Of a stretch of DNA of 64,000 nt, positions 51,237-59,868 are shown one piece after another (position 1 is the stretch's first letter; the number at the start of each line of letters is the position of its first letter). The notes under the pieces are model-generated. The model searched no databases. It saw only the letters and a list, made by a program, of their open reading frames with translations, and was not told the DNA's origin. A program made the translations under genes and the position numbers. The stretch is from JACRCG01 sp964524835. Its GTDB lineage: Bacteria; Desulfobacterota; Desulfuromonadia; Geobacterales; Pseudopelobacteraceae. Where the stretch lies: positions 1 through 64,000 of the forward strand of contig CAZGEG010000012.1 in assembly GCA_964524835.1 (NCBI GenBank), given 5' to 3'.

Positions 51237-52192
51237 CCGGCTGGCGCATCATTTTCATGGGGACACCCGACTTTGCCTGCCCGACCCTGCAGGGGTTGAT
51301 CGAGCGGGGGGAGCATCTGGTAGCGGTCGTCACCCAGCCGGACCGTCCCAAAGGGCGCGGACAGAAGCTGATGCCGCCGCCGGTGAAGGAACTGGCCGAG
51401 AAATCTGGCATCCCGGTATACCAGCCGCTCAAAGTTCGCGAGCCGGACTTTGTTGAGATCATCCGCGGGCTGAAACCGGACCTTATCGTTGTCGTCGCCT
51501 TCGGCCAGATACTCCCCAAGGCGCTGCTGGAGATCCCGCCCCATGGCTGCATCAATGTCCATGCGTCGCTGCTCCCCCGCTACCGCGGCGCCGCACCGCT
51601 CAACTGGTGCATTATCAATGGCGAGACAGAAACCGGCGTTACCACGATGATGATGGATGTCGGCCTCGACACCGGTGACATGCTGCTGATCCGGAAAACC
51701 CCGCTGGACGAAAATGAGGACATCGTGTCCCTGCATGACCGCATAGCGGCCATGGGGGCCGATCTGCTGGCAGAAACGCTTGACCGGCTCGGGGAGGGCG
51801 ATCTTGTCCCGCAGCCGCAGAACAGCGCCGACAGCTGTTACGCCCCCATGCTCAAAAAAGAGGATGGCATTATCGACTGGCACGCCGCCGCCCGCACGAT
51901 CCACAACCGGATACGCGGCCTGGCGGTCTGGCCGGTCGCCTGTACGACCGTCGGCGATCAAACCCTGAAAATCTACCGTTCCCGGATCGGCACCGGTTCC
52001 GGCGAACCCGGAACGGTGCTGCAGGCGTCGAAAGGCGTATTTGAAGTGGCCTGCGGGTCGGGGAGTCTGTTCCTGCAGGAGCTTCAGCTTGCCGGCAAGA
52101 AACGGCTCGACTGCGCCAGTTTTCTGGCGGGCTGCCCCGTTTCCGTAGGAACTCTACTGGGAAGCGGCCAGCCGGAGGGGTCACCAACGTGA
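51233..52192 (+). CDS. fmt: Methionyl-tRNA formyltransferase
   Basis: A 319-residue enzyme that formylates initiator Met-tRNA with 10-formyl-tetrahydrofolate. The N-terminal domain has IIFMGTPDFACP and the catalytic segment VHASLLPRYRGAAPLNW, followed by DVGLDTGDML. The C-terminal OB-like domain has the tRNA-binding region. GTG 51233 overlaps def, and its stop overlaps the next gene by four bases; all three are translationally coupled. Confidence 0.97.
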   Translation: MTGWRIIFMGTPDFACPTLQGLIERGEHLVAVVTQPDRPKGRGQKLMPPPVKELAEKSGIPVYQPLKVREPDFVEIIRGLKPDLIVVVAFGQILPKALLEIPPHGCINVHASLLPRYRGAAPLNWCIINGETETGVTTMMMDVGLDTGDMLLIRKTPLDENEDIVSLHDRIAAMGADLLAETLDRLGEGDLVPQPQNSADSCYAPMLKKEDGIIDWHAAARTIHNRIRGLAVWPVACTTVGDQTLKIYRSRIGTGSGEPGTVLQASKGVFEVACGSGSLFLQELQLAGKKRLDCASFLAGCPVSVGTLLGSGQPEGSPT

Positions 52193-52980
52193 CAGAAACG
52201 CCGGAAACTTCCACCACACCGCCACGCAAGAGGCTTTTTGTGACCCTGATGGGTGTCACCTGCCTGATTGTCGTCGCCGTCATTTTCCTTGCCTGGTGGA
52301 TTCCCAACCGCGGGCTGGCCAACATTCACCCCAATCTGCCCCATGTTGTCGGCATCATCATGGTGGTGCTTTCCGGTGCGGCGATTCTCGGAACCGGCCT
52401 GCTGGTGCTGACCACCGCACTGGGCAAGGACATCTTCCTGACCCGTTTCATGCGGCTCGTCGTAATCAAGTTTCTGCTGCCGGTTATCGAGTTTGTAGGG
52501 AGGGTGATCGGGCTTGACAAGGACCGCATCCGGCAGTCCTTTATCGCCATGAACAACAGCCTGGTAACGTCCCAGCGGATGAAGGTGAAACCGGACCGAA
52601 TTCTGGTGCTGCTGCCGCACTGCATCCAGCTCTCCGATTGTGAAATCAAGGTAACCGGCGACATTCACAAATGCGTTCTGTGCGGTCGCTGCAGCATCAA
52701 GGGGCTGGTCGAGATCGCCCGGAAGTATGCGGTCGACATTTCGGTTGCCACCGGCGGCACGCTGGCCCGCAAGGTCATTGTCGAGAAGCGTCCGAAACTG
52801 GTTTTGGCGGTTGCCTGCGAGCGGGACCTGACCTCCGGGATCAAGGACTGCTACCCTCTGCCGGTAATCGGCATCCTCAACGAACGCCCCTTCGGCCCCT
52901 GCTTCAACACCGTCGTGGATGTGGCGAAGATCGACGAGGCGCTGGGCCAGGTACTGGATCACGAAAACCCTGCGGCCTGA
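52189..52980 (+). CDS. DUF116 membrane-anchored cysteine-rich protein
   Basis: A 263-residue protein of the DUF116 family (function unknown). Two N-terminal membrane segments span about 20-42 and 53-78. The cytoplasmic part carries ordered cysteines: LPHCIQLSDC, CVLCGRCSIKG, ACERD, KDCYP and GPCFNT, which could bind an iron-sulfur cluster or zinc. GTG 52189 overlaps the fmt stop. The def-fmt-DUF116 order is typical of Geobacter and Desulfuromonas, usually followed by rsmB, which is missing here. Confidence 0.88.
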   Translation: MTETPETSTTPPRKRLFVTLMGVTCLIVVAVIFLAWWIPNRGLANIHPNLPHVVGIIMVVLSGAAILGTGLLVLTTALGKDIFLTRFMRLVVIKFLLPVIEFVGRVIGLDKDRIRQSFIAMNNSLVTSQRMKVKPDRILVLLPHCIQLSDCEIKVTGDIHKCVLCGRCSIKGLVEIARKYAVDISVATGGTLARKVIVEKRPKLVLAVACERDLTSGIKDCYPLPVIGILNERPFGPCFNTVVDVAKIDEALGQVLDHENPAA

Positions 52981-53061
52981 GACGTCAGGGAAGCGGGTGA
53001 CGGCTGCCGCAGACTTCTTGCCGTCCCGCGGGTACCCTCATAAAGAACAATCCTCCCTCGC

Positions 53062-56000
53062 TCACTCCCCCTCGACCAGAAACAGCCGATCGAACACATC
53101 CCGGATGTTCCCCGTTATCTCCTCATAATCTGAGATCAGGGCATCACCCGGATTCTTCAATTTGGGATCATATCCCAGACGCCGCGCCAGCTTGTTCAGG
53201 TAGGTCCTCGATCCGGAGAGATCATTGGCCGAGTAGTCGTTGATGATCCGGAGGCGGTTTTCAAGCTTGCGGAGAAATTTGTAACCGTTCAGGAGCGTCT
53301 GGGCGCTCCCTTCGGGCAGCAGCCCCGTCGTGCTGATTTCCTTGAGGGCGACAACCGTGCTCGTAGTACGCAGCTCAGGACAATGATACCCCTCCCGCAG
53401 CTGCAGGTATTGAACGGCAAACTCCACATCCACCATCCCCCCCCTGCCGGTCTTGATGTTGTAACTGCCGTCCGTTTCCCGGGCCAGTTCATTTTCCATC
53501 CGCATCCGGAGGCGGCGGATCTCCTGACGCCCTTCATCATCTATCGTACCGCCGTAAATCGTGTGGCGGATGATATCGTGCAGCTGTCCGGCCAGCCCCT
53601 CATCACCCAGCACCACACGGGCCTTGGTGAGCGCCTGCTTCTCCCAGATCTGGGATTCCTTGCGGTGGTAATCGAGAAAGGAGTCCAGCGAGGTCACAAG
53701 CGGTCCGGCATTCCCGGACGGCCGCAGGCGGGTGTCGATCTTGTACACGTACCCTTCGCGGGTCTGCATGGTCAGGATCGAGATGATTTTCTGGGCCAGT
53801 TTGGCAAAATATTCATGATTGGAAATCTGTTTTTCTCCGTCCGTGCTCCCCTGATGATCGTAGACAAAGATGATGTCCAGGTCCGAGTGGTAGTTGAGCT
53901 CCCGTCCCCCCAGCTTCCCCATGGCGACAATCGCCAGGTTCGCCCCGGCGGCGCCGCCGTTGCGCTGCCAGGTCGGGCGGCCGAAGCGCTGCAGTTCCTG
54001 GGTCGCGAGCCGGAACGCGGCCGCCAGGCAAACTTCCCCCAGCAGACTGAGCTGTGATGTGACATCTCCCTGCAGCAATCGTCCATGGATGTCGTTCAGG
54101 CCGATGCGCAGAAATTCCTCGTTGCGGTAGCGACGCAGGATATTCAGGTGATCTTCGAAATAGTCGCTCTGTTCAAGCAGCGAGTCCAGCTCCTCCTGCA
54201 TCAGCTCTTTCGTTTTGGCAACGGACGAATCACTCCGGGAAACCAGGCTGTCCAGCAACTCCGGATGGCCTATCAGTATCTTGGAGAGGAATTCTGACAT
54301 GCCGAACAGCGACACCAGCAGTTTGATCGTGGCGCGATTTTCCGAGAGCAGGGCATAGTACGATGAACGGGTGGCGATGACCGCCATGAATCGCTCCAGA
54401 TTGGTCAGTGCCATATCCGGATCGTGTGATTCGAGGATTTCATGGATCAGCAGCGGCGTGATCTTTTCCAGAATGCGGCGGCTCCGTTCGGTCAGATTTC
54501 CTTTCACCGGTCCCCGCCGGAGAATAGTCAGGTTGTCATACGCCCGGTCTACATCCTCAAATCGCCGCTCCGCCAGCATATCCTTCACCAGGTCGGAATC
54601 CGCCTTCGGGTCGAGAAGAAACGAGACCTGCGGATGAACCTCCTGCTCCAGTACTTCATCACGCGAATGGAAGAGGGTGCCGTAGATATAGGAGACGTTG
54701 CCGCGATGCTCTTCCAGCACCAGGCGGAACCGCTCCATTCCTCCCGCGCGCAGATAGCCGCTGCGGCGCGACAGCGCCAGCATCTCTTCCTCCCGGGCCG
54801 GCAGGTTGTGGGTCTGGCGTTCCTGCACCACCTGGATCCGGTGTTCGACCGAGCGGAGAAAGCGGTAGGCCTCCCGCAGCTTCCGATGGTCGTCCTCCCC
54901 CAGCAGGCTGGCCGCCAGGAGCGTATCCAGGGCGCGCAGAGAGTTCCTCTCCCGCAGCTTCGGGTTTTTGCCGGCATACACCAGCTGCAGCGCCTGGATG
55001 AAAAACTCGATTTCACGGATCCCGCCGCGGCCGAGCTTGAGGTTTATCTCCCCTTCCCGGGAACGGGCCAGTGAGGCATCAATTTTCTGCTTCATCTGCT
55101 TCATATCCTCGATCAGGTTGTAATCGAGATATTTGCGGTAGATAAACGGCTGCAGGGTTTTGAGCAGCCGCTCCCCCAGCGCCAGCGAGCCGGCCACCGG
55201 CCGGGCTTTCAGCATCGCGGTGCGCTCCCAGGACTGCCCCCACGATTCATAGTAGATTTCGGCGGAACGGAGTGATACCGCCATGTCTCCCGATTTTCCC
55301 TCCGGCCGGAGGCCGACATCCACCCGGAACACGAACCCGTCTTCCGTCACCTGCGACAGCGCCTTGCTGATCATCTCTCCCAGCTTGTTGAAGAAGGCGT
55401 GCAGCGAGACTACCCCTTTCCTGCTCCCGGAGCCGCTCTCCACGCCGGCCGTCTCCCCCTTGTCCGACTCATAGAAGTAGATGATGTCGATATCGGAAGA
55501 GAAGTTCAGCTCCCGCCCTCCCAGCTTCCCCATGCCGATCACTGTCATATCCGCTTCGACCGGAACGGCATCGTCTCCCACCGCAAGCGGGACGCCATGG
55601 TCACGGATCAGGCAGCGACGACAGACCTCGTAGGCGACCTGCAGCGTTGACGACGCCAGATCGGCAAGCTCTTCCATAACCTCTTCAAGCGGGGCCAGGC
55701 CGTTCAGGTCACGGGCGGCAATCCGTACAATTTCACGCCGTTTGAAACTGCGCAGCGCCTTCTGCAGCGCGGTGAAATCGGTATTTTCATCCACGGTGGC
55801 CCGCACGGCGGACTGCATATTTTCGGAGGCACGGGAAAGGTCGATGCCGTTCTCCAGAAACAGCCAGCGCACGATATCGGGGGATTTGTACATCAGGTTG
55901 ACGAGAAACGGCGATGAACCGCAGAGCAGGACGCATTGGGCCAGGCGTTTCCGGCTACCCGCCAGTTCGCCCAGAGTGTCGGGTGGCACGACACCGGCCA

Positions 56001-56238
56001 GCCGTTCGAAGGAATTCAACCCCTGGTCCGGGGAGGGGGTCATGAGGGCGTTGATGACGATACGGTGCAGCGTATCGACGGTGAATACGCGACGGAGAAG
56101 CAGTATGTTTTCGGCGGCCCGGTCGCCATACAGAAAGCCGTGCGCCTCAAGAAACGTAGCCAACCCCTGCTGCTGCGCGGCGGGGTCGGGGAGGGCAACG
56201 ATGCGGCTGAACTCCCGGGAGAAGCGTTCTATATGCAT
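53062..56238 (-). CDS. glnE: Glutamine synthetase adenylyltransferase/deadenylase
   Basis: A 1058-residue bifunctional enzyme that adds or removes AMP on glutamine synthetase in response to nitrogen. Two nucleotidyltransferase domains are visible: GMGKLGGRELNFSSDIDIIY in the N-terminal (deadenylating) half and AMGKLGGRELNYHSDLDIIF in the C-terminal (adenylating) half, each with the G-S-DxD core. Start 56238 is one base from the mtnA stop, suggesting coupling; a longer frame (to 56382) would overlap mtnA. Length is slightly above the usual 950. Confidence 0.95.
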   Translation of the reverse strand: MHIERFSREFSRIVALPDPAAQQQGLATFLEAHGFLYGDRAAENILLLRRVFTVDTLHRIVINALMTPSPDQGLNSFERLAGVVPPDTLGELAGSRKRLAQCVLLCGSSPFLVNLMYKSPDIVRWLFLENGIDLSRASENMQSAVRATVDENTDFTALQKALRSFKRREIVRIAARDLNGLAPLEEVMEELADLASSTLQVAYEVCRRCLIRDHGVPLAVGDDAVPVEADMTVIGMGKLGGRELNFSSDIDIIYFYESDKGETAGVESGSGSRKGVVSLHAFFNKLGEMISKALSQVTEDGFVFRVDVGLRPEGKSGDMAVSLRSAEIYYESWGQSWERTAMLKARPVAGSLALGERLLKTLQPFIYRKYLDYNLIEDMKQMKQKIDASLARSREGEINLKLGRGGIREIEFFIQALQLVYAGKNPKLRERNSLRALDTLLAASLLGEDDHRKLREAYRFLRSVEHRIQVVQERQTHNLPAREEEMLALSRRSGYLRAGGMERFRLVLEEHRGNVSYIYGTLFHSRDEVLEQEVHPQVSFLLDPKADSDLVKDMLAERRFEDVDRAYDNLTILRRGPVKGNLTERSRRILEKITPLLIHEILESHDPDMALTNLERFMAVIATRSSYYALLSENRATIKLLVSLFGMSEFLSKILIGHPELLDSLVSRSDSSVAKTKELMQEELDSLLEQSDYFEDHLNILRRYRNEEFLRIGLNDIHGRLLQGDVTSQLSLLGEVCLAAAFRLATQELQRFGRPTWQRNGGAAGANLAIVAMGKLGGRELNYHSDLDIIFVYDHQGSTDGEKQISNHEYFAKLAQKIISILTMQTREGYVYKIDTRLRPSGNAGPLVTSLDSFLDYHRKESQIWEKQALTKARVVLGDEGLAGQLHDIIRHTIYGGTIDDEGRQEIRRLRMRMENELARETDGSYNIKTGRGGMVDVEFAVQYLQLREGYHCPELRTTSTVVALKEISTTGLLPEGSAQTLLNGYKFLRKLENRLRIINDYSANDLSGSRTYLNKLARRLGYDPKLKNPGDALISDYEEITGNIRDVFDRLFLVEGE

Positions 56239-56239
56239 G

Positions 56240-57280
56240 TCAGAGTCCCGCCGCCTTGCGCAATCCGCTCCGGTAGTCGCCGGTGACGATACCGTTCTCT
56301 GTGATGATCGCGGCAATGTAGCGGGACGGCGTAACATCGAAAGCCGGGTTGCGGACCCTGATCCCTTCCGGGGCGATCGCAATCCCCTTGATATGAGTGA
56401 CTTCGCTCGACGGACGCTCCTCTATCGGGATCCTGCTGCCGTCGGGTAAGGTCAGGTCAAGGGTTGACACCGGAGCGGCGACGTAGAAGGGGATGTTGTT
56501 CTCTTTGGCCAGCACCGCAACCGAATAGGTGCCGATCTTGTTGGCGGTGTCGCCGTTGGCGGCAATCCGGTCGGCGCCGACGACGCAGCAGGTGATCTCG
56601 CCGCGGCTCATGAAGAAACCGGCCATGTTGTCGGCAATCAGCGTTGTCGGGATGCCGTCCTTCATCAGCTCCCAGGCGGTCAGGCGTGAACCCTGCAGCC
56701 AGGGGCGGGTCTCGTCGGCAAACACCTGAATCTTTTTTCCCGCTTCATGGGCGGCACGGATAACCCCAAGCGCGGTGCCGTAACCGGCCGTGGCCAGCCC
56801 TCCGGCATTGCAGTGGGTCAGTACCGTGGCCCCCTCCGGGATCAGTGTGGCGCCCCATTTGCCGATATTCCGGCAGATCGTCAGGTCCTCCTGCTCGATC
56901 CGGATCGCCTCCTTTTTGAGAGCCTCGCGGATGCTGTCGAGGCTTCCGCTCCGGTTGGCTTCCGCGACCCGCTTCATCCGCTCCATCCCCCAGAAGAGGT
57001 TGACCGCCGTCGGGCGGGTGCGCCCCAGCACGTCACAGACATTGTCCAGCTGGCGGAAAAATGATTCGTGGGTATCGGCAATGATTGACCGCGCCCCCAG
57101 CGCAACCCCCATGGCAGCCGCCACGCCGATGGCCGGCGCTCCCCGGATGATCATCCCTTTGATCGCCTCTGCCACCGACTGGAAATCGATATAGGTATTG
57201 TAGATCTCCTCGCCCGGCAGGCGGGTCTGATCGATCATGACTACGGCGTCGTCGAGCCATTCTATGGTGCGGAAGGACAT
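56240..57280 (-). CDS. mtnA: Methylthioribose-1-phosphate isomerase
   Basis: A 346-residue enzyme of methionine salvage converting methylthioribose-1-phosphate to methylthioribulose-1-phosphate. It has the eIF2B-like fold: IIRGAPAIGVAAAMGVALG, LTHCNAGGLATAGYGTALG with the catalytic Cys, and VVGADRIAANGDTANKIGTY with the catalytic Asp. ATG 57280 is chosen for its AGGAG site and family-like N-terminus (MSFRTIEW). It leads directly into glnE. The other salvage genes are not adjacent. Confidence 0.95.
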   Translation of the reverse strand: MSFRTIEWLDDAVVMIDQTRLPGEEIYNTYIDFQSVAEAIKGMIIRGAPAIGVAAAMGVALGARSIIADTHESFFRQLDNVCDVLGRTRPTAVNLFWGMERMKRVAEANRSGSLDSIREALKKEAIRIEQEDLTICRNIGKWGATLIPEGATVLTHCNAGGLATAGYGTALGVIRAAHEAGKKIQVFADETRPWLQGSRLTAWELMKDGIPTTLIADNMAGFFMSRGEITCCVVGADRIAANGDTANKIGTYSVAVLAKENNIPFYVAAPVSTLDLTLPDGSRIPIEERPSSEVTHIKGIAIAPEGIRVRNPAFDVTPSRYIAAIITENGIVTGDYRSGLRKAAGL

Positions 57281-57407
57281 GGGAGCTCCTCTGTTTGTAT
57301 AATCGCTCCCGGCCGGGGAGGGGCGGTGAAGGGTACCTGCAAACCTGTTTACGATGCCATGAATTGCCATTTTTCACAACCCTGATGTCATCAATAAGTT
57401 CGACATG

Positions 57408-57444
57408 AAAAAGCCCTCCGGGGATGTGAATCCTCGAAGGGCTT
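57408..57444 (-). terminator. Terminator after the lipoprotein gene at 57499
   Basis: On the minus strand, AAGCCCT pairs with AGGGCTT, with an inner imperfect stem and a T-run after it. It lies 54 bases past the stop codon of the lipoprotein gene. Confidence 0.75.
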
Positions 57445-57498
57445 GCGTCGGTTCAGATTTATTGCGGTTTAAGACAACGTGCCGGGTCCAAAAAACCA

Positions 57499-58014
57499 TC
57501 AGAAGGATGGACAGTTTCCCTTGTTACCCTCCATCCACTGTTTCAAAGGATCGACAATCATGCCTCTCCCCGTCAGGTAGTAGATATCCACATCGGAGGT
57601 TTTCTTTCCCGCCGGGTGAATTTCGGCCACCAGGGTAAAAATGCCGCCAATCGGGGCGCCGCGGTCATCACGGTCATTATATTGTTCCTGCACGACGAGT
57701 GAAGTCCCATTTTTCCCCCCCTTTACGATTTGGGGACGGTAGGTTGTCGAGCTGGCGGACTCCCGTGTTGCGTAATTTCCCGCTTTGAAAATACGTACCT
57801 TGAGGCATTTGTCGGCAAAAGCGGTAACATCGGCAACGACATTCTTGGCGGGACGGCTGACCGATACTTTTTCCGCGTTCCGGAATAAGCCACCGGCTTT
57901 CATCATCGTCACGAATTCGGCTGAACTCTGCGGTACACCGATATTTGTTGCGCAGCCGGAGAGAACTGCAGTAAACATCCACAGGCAGCACAGCAGAGTG
58001 ACACGTCTTTTCAA
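57499..58014 (-). CDS. Predicted lipoprotein of unknown function
   Basis: A 171-residue protein with a lipobox (VLSGC, Cys at 21). The mature part contains FRNAEKVSVSRPAKNVVADV and a beta-rich C-terminal half ending GMIVDPLKQWMEGN. The start is TTG 58014, with GGAGG 7 bases upstream. No domain is recognised. It faces neither neighbour in an operon. Confidence 0.72.
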   Translation of the reverse strand: MKRRVTLLCCLWMFTAVLSGCATNIGVPQSSAEFVTMMKAGGLFRNAEKVSVSRPAKNVVADVTAFADKCLKVRIFKAGNYATRESASSTTYRPQIVKGGKNGTSLVVQEQYNDRDDRGAPIGGIFTLVAEIHPAGKKTSDVDIYYLTGRGMIVDPLKQWMEGNKGNCPSF

Positions 58015-58104
58015 GGGGAAGCCTCCTAGCTTATAATGCGAATACAGTGAGTTAACTGAGCACCTTCAGACTCAACGGGTCAACCAGGCCCATGACTGCA
58101 GCGG

Positions 58105-58542
58105 TCAGGCAACCGGCATCTCACGTTTCGTGAACAGTCGTTTCCGCCCTTCATGATCTATGGCCACATACGTGTACGATGCTTCCGTGACCATGCAAAA
58201 TGAGTTTTCCGTATCAATCTTCATTTCCCGGAAACCGGGCTTTACCCAGACCTCCAGCCTGATGGTGACGGAGCTGTTCCCGATCCTCGTAACGGCGCCG
58301 TAGCAGCAGACAACGTCGCCGACCTTTACCGGCTTGATGAATTTCATGGCATCCACCGCGATCGTAACGGCGCGGCCTCCGGTAATTTCTATGGCCATCA
58401 TGCCGCCGGCGATGTCCATCTGCGACATGATCCAGCCGCCGAATATGTCGCCGTTCGCGTTGGTGTCACTCGGCATCGGAGAGGTGCGGAGCAGCAGTTC
58501 GCCCTCCGGATAAGCGCTGTTGTTGGTCAAGCATGCCTCCAT
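58105..58542 (-). CDS. Acyl-CoA thioesterase, YciA-like hotdog protein
   Basis: A 145-residue single hotdog-fold protein. PMPSDTNANGDIFGGWIMSQ with the catalytic Asp is typical of YciA-type thioesterases, which hydrolyse many acyl-CoAs. ATG 58542 is given, but GGAGG overlaps its second codon and fits a TTG at 58530 better; the first four residues are therefore uncertain. Acts in the cytoplasm. Confidence 0.9.
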   Translation of the reverse strand: MEACLTNNSAYPEGELLLRTSPMPSDTNANGDIFGGWIMSQMDIAGGMMAIEITGGRAVTIAVDAMKFIKPVKVGDVVCCYGAVTRIGNSSVTIRLEVWVKPGFREMKIDTENSFCMVTEASYTYVAIDHEGRKRLFTKREMPVA

Positions 58543-58701
58543 ATTCTACTTTAATCACTTGTTGAATTATCGACCCGCACCATACGCTCATTACCACACT
58601 TTTCCGTATCGATATAGGAGATTAAGCAATCCCGCTTCCCATACGCACCTCAGCACTATTTACCCTTGCCGCCGCCTCTCGCTTCCTGCTATACATCCGG
58701 C

Positions 58702-59259
58702 ATGAGCGACAACCCGCAGAGAGTACGTCTGAGCGATATTTTCCTGACCTTTGCCTCAATCGGGCTGACCGGTTTCGGCGGCGGCATGGCCATTGTGGCG
58801 ATGGTGGAGCGGATCTGTGTCCGGGAAAAGGGGTGGATTTCAGCGGAAGAGTTCATGCACGGGCTGGCTTTCGGTCAGATCCTGGGACCGTTTTCGCTCA
58901 ACGTCTGCACCTTCACCGGTCACCACCTGCGCGGCATCCGCGGCGGGATCATTGCAGCGGTCGGCTTTATCCTCCCCTCCTTCCTGCTGGTGTCGCTGCT
59001 CTCCTGGATCTACTTTACCTATAACAAACTGCCCCAGCTGCAGGCCGCCCTCAAGGGGACCAACCCGGTGATCATCGGGCTGATCGTCGTCGTCGCCATC
59101 GAGATGGGCCGCAAGCAGATCAAAGGCGCCAACGGCGCCCTGATGGCGATAGTTGCCTTCGGCGCGGCGGTCTTCCTCAAACTCAATGCCGCCTGGATCC
59201 TGCTCGGAGCGGCGCTCTGGTCGCTCTGCAGCTCCTATCTCCGCCGGAGGCTCAGCTGA
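58702..59259 (+). CDS. Chromate transporter half, ChrA family (first subunit)
   Basis: A 185-residue inner-membrane protein with about five or six hydrophobic segments and the short-chain ChrA signature FASIGLTGFGGGMAIVAMVE near the N-terminus, plus GLAFGQILGPFSLNVCTF. Short-chain ChrA proteins work in pairs. The second copy starts at 59259, its ATG overlapping this stop (TGATG). Actual substrate may be chromate or another anion such as sulfate. The 58702 start has a weak ribosome-binding site. Confidence 0.88.
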   Translation: MSDNPQRVRLSDIFLTFASIGLTGFGGGMAIVAMVERICVREKGWISAEEFMHGLAFGQILGPFSLNVCTFTGHHLRGIRGGIIAAVGFILPSFLLVSLLSWIYFTYNKLPQLQAALKGTNPVIIGLIVVVAIEMGRKQIKGANGALMAIVAFGAAVFLKLNAAWILLGAALWSLCSSYLRRRLS

Positions 59260-59777
59260 TGACCTCCCTCCTGACGATCGCCTGGATCTACTTCCGCATC
59301 GGCCTGATGTTCGTCGGCGGGGGGTACGTGCTGATCCCGCTCCTGAACCATATCATGGTCGAACAGTACCGGTGGCTGACCCTGCGGCAGTTTCTCGACG
59401 GTCTGGCGCTGTCGCAGCTGACCCCCGGGCCGCTGGCGATGCTGGCCACCTTTACCGGTTTCCGGGCCGGTGGCTTTCCGGGTGCTCTCGTGGCCACCGT
59501 CTGCATATTCATCCCCTGCGTCGTGCTGATGCTGCTCGTGGGCCGCAATTACCACCGCCTGAAGAAAATCGACATCATCGGCAGCACCCTCGACGGCCTG
59601 CTTCCGGCGGTGGTCGGCCTCGTCGCCGCAGCGGCCTGGAACCTGGGGGGTTCGTCACTCTCGGGGATGAAGGAGTTTCTGATCCTGGCGGTCGGCTTTG
59701 CAATCTTCAGATGGACGAAAGTTACCCCGATGTTCGTCATCCTGGGAGCCGGAGTTGTCGGACTGCTGCTGAACTGA
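59259..59777 (+). CDS. Chromate transporter half, ChrA family (second subunit)
   Basis: A 172-residue membrane protein, the partner of the preceding gene. The conserved FVGGGYVLIPLL and GLALSQLTPGPLAMLATF are the ChrA counterparts of the first subunit's motifs. The two genes are coupled by a one-base overlap and end at the terminator at 59811. Confidence 0.88.
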   Translation: MTSLLTIAWIYFRIGLMFVGGGYVLIPLLNHIMVEQYRWLTLRQFLDGLALSQLTPGPLAMLATFTGFRAGGFPGALVATVCIFIPCVVLMLLVGRNYHRLKKIDIIGSTLDGLLPAVVGLVAAAAWNLGGSSLSGMKEFLILAVGFAIFRWTKVTPMFVILGAGVVGLLLN

Positions 59778-59810
59778 CAACGTATACACCCGGCAGCACG
59801 GCTTTTGGCA

Positions 59811-59840
59811 AAGGCACCCGGTTTCCCCGGTGCCTTTTTT
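59811..59840 (+). terminator. Intrinsic terminator after the chromate transporter pair
   Basis: Stem AAGGCACC(c)CGG / CCGGTGCCTT with one bulged C, then six T residues. Confidence 0.85.
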
Positions 59841-59868
59841 CGTGCGCTGTGCTATGGTATCAGACCTT

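Noticed and set aside
56239..56382. Longer N-terminus for glnE
   Set aside because: It would overlap mtnA by about 140 bases with Arg/Ser-rich sequence lacking similarity to GlnE; the 56238 start abuts the mtnA stop.
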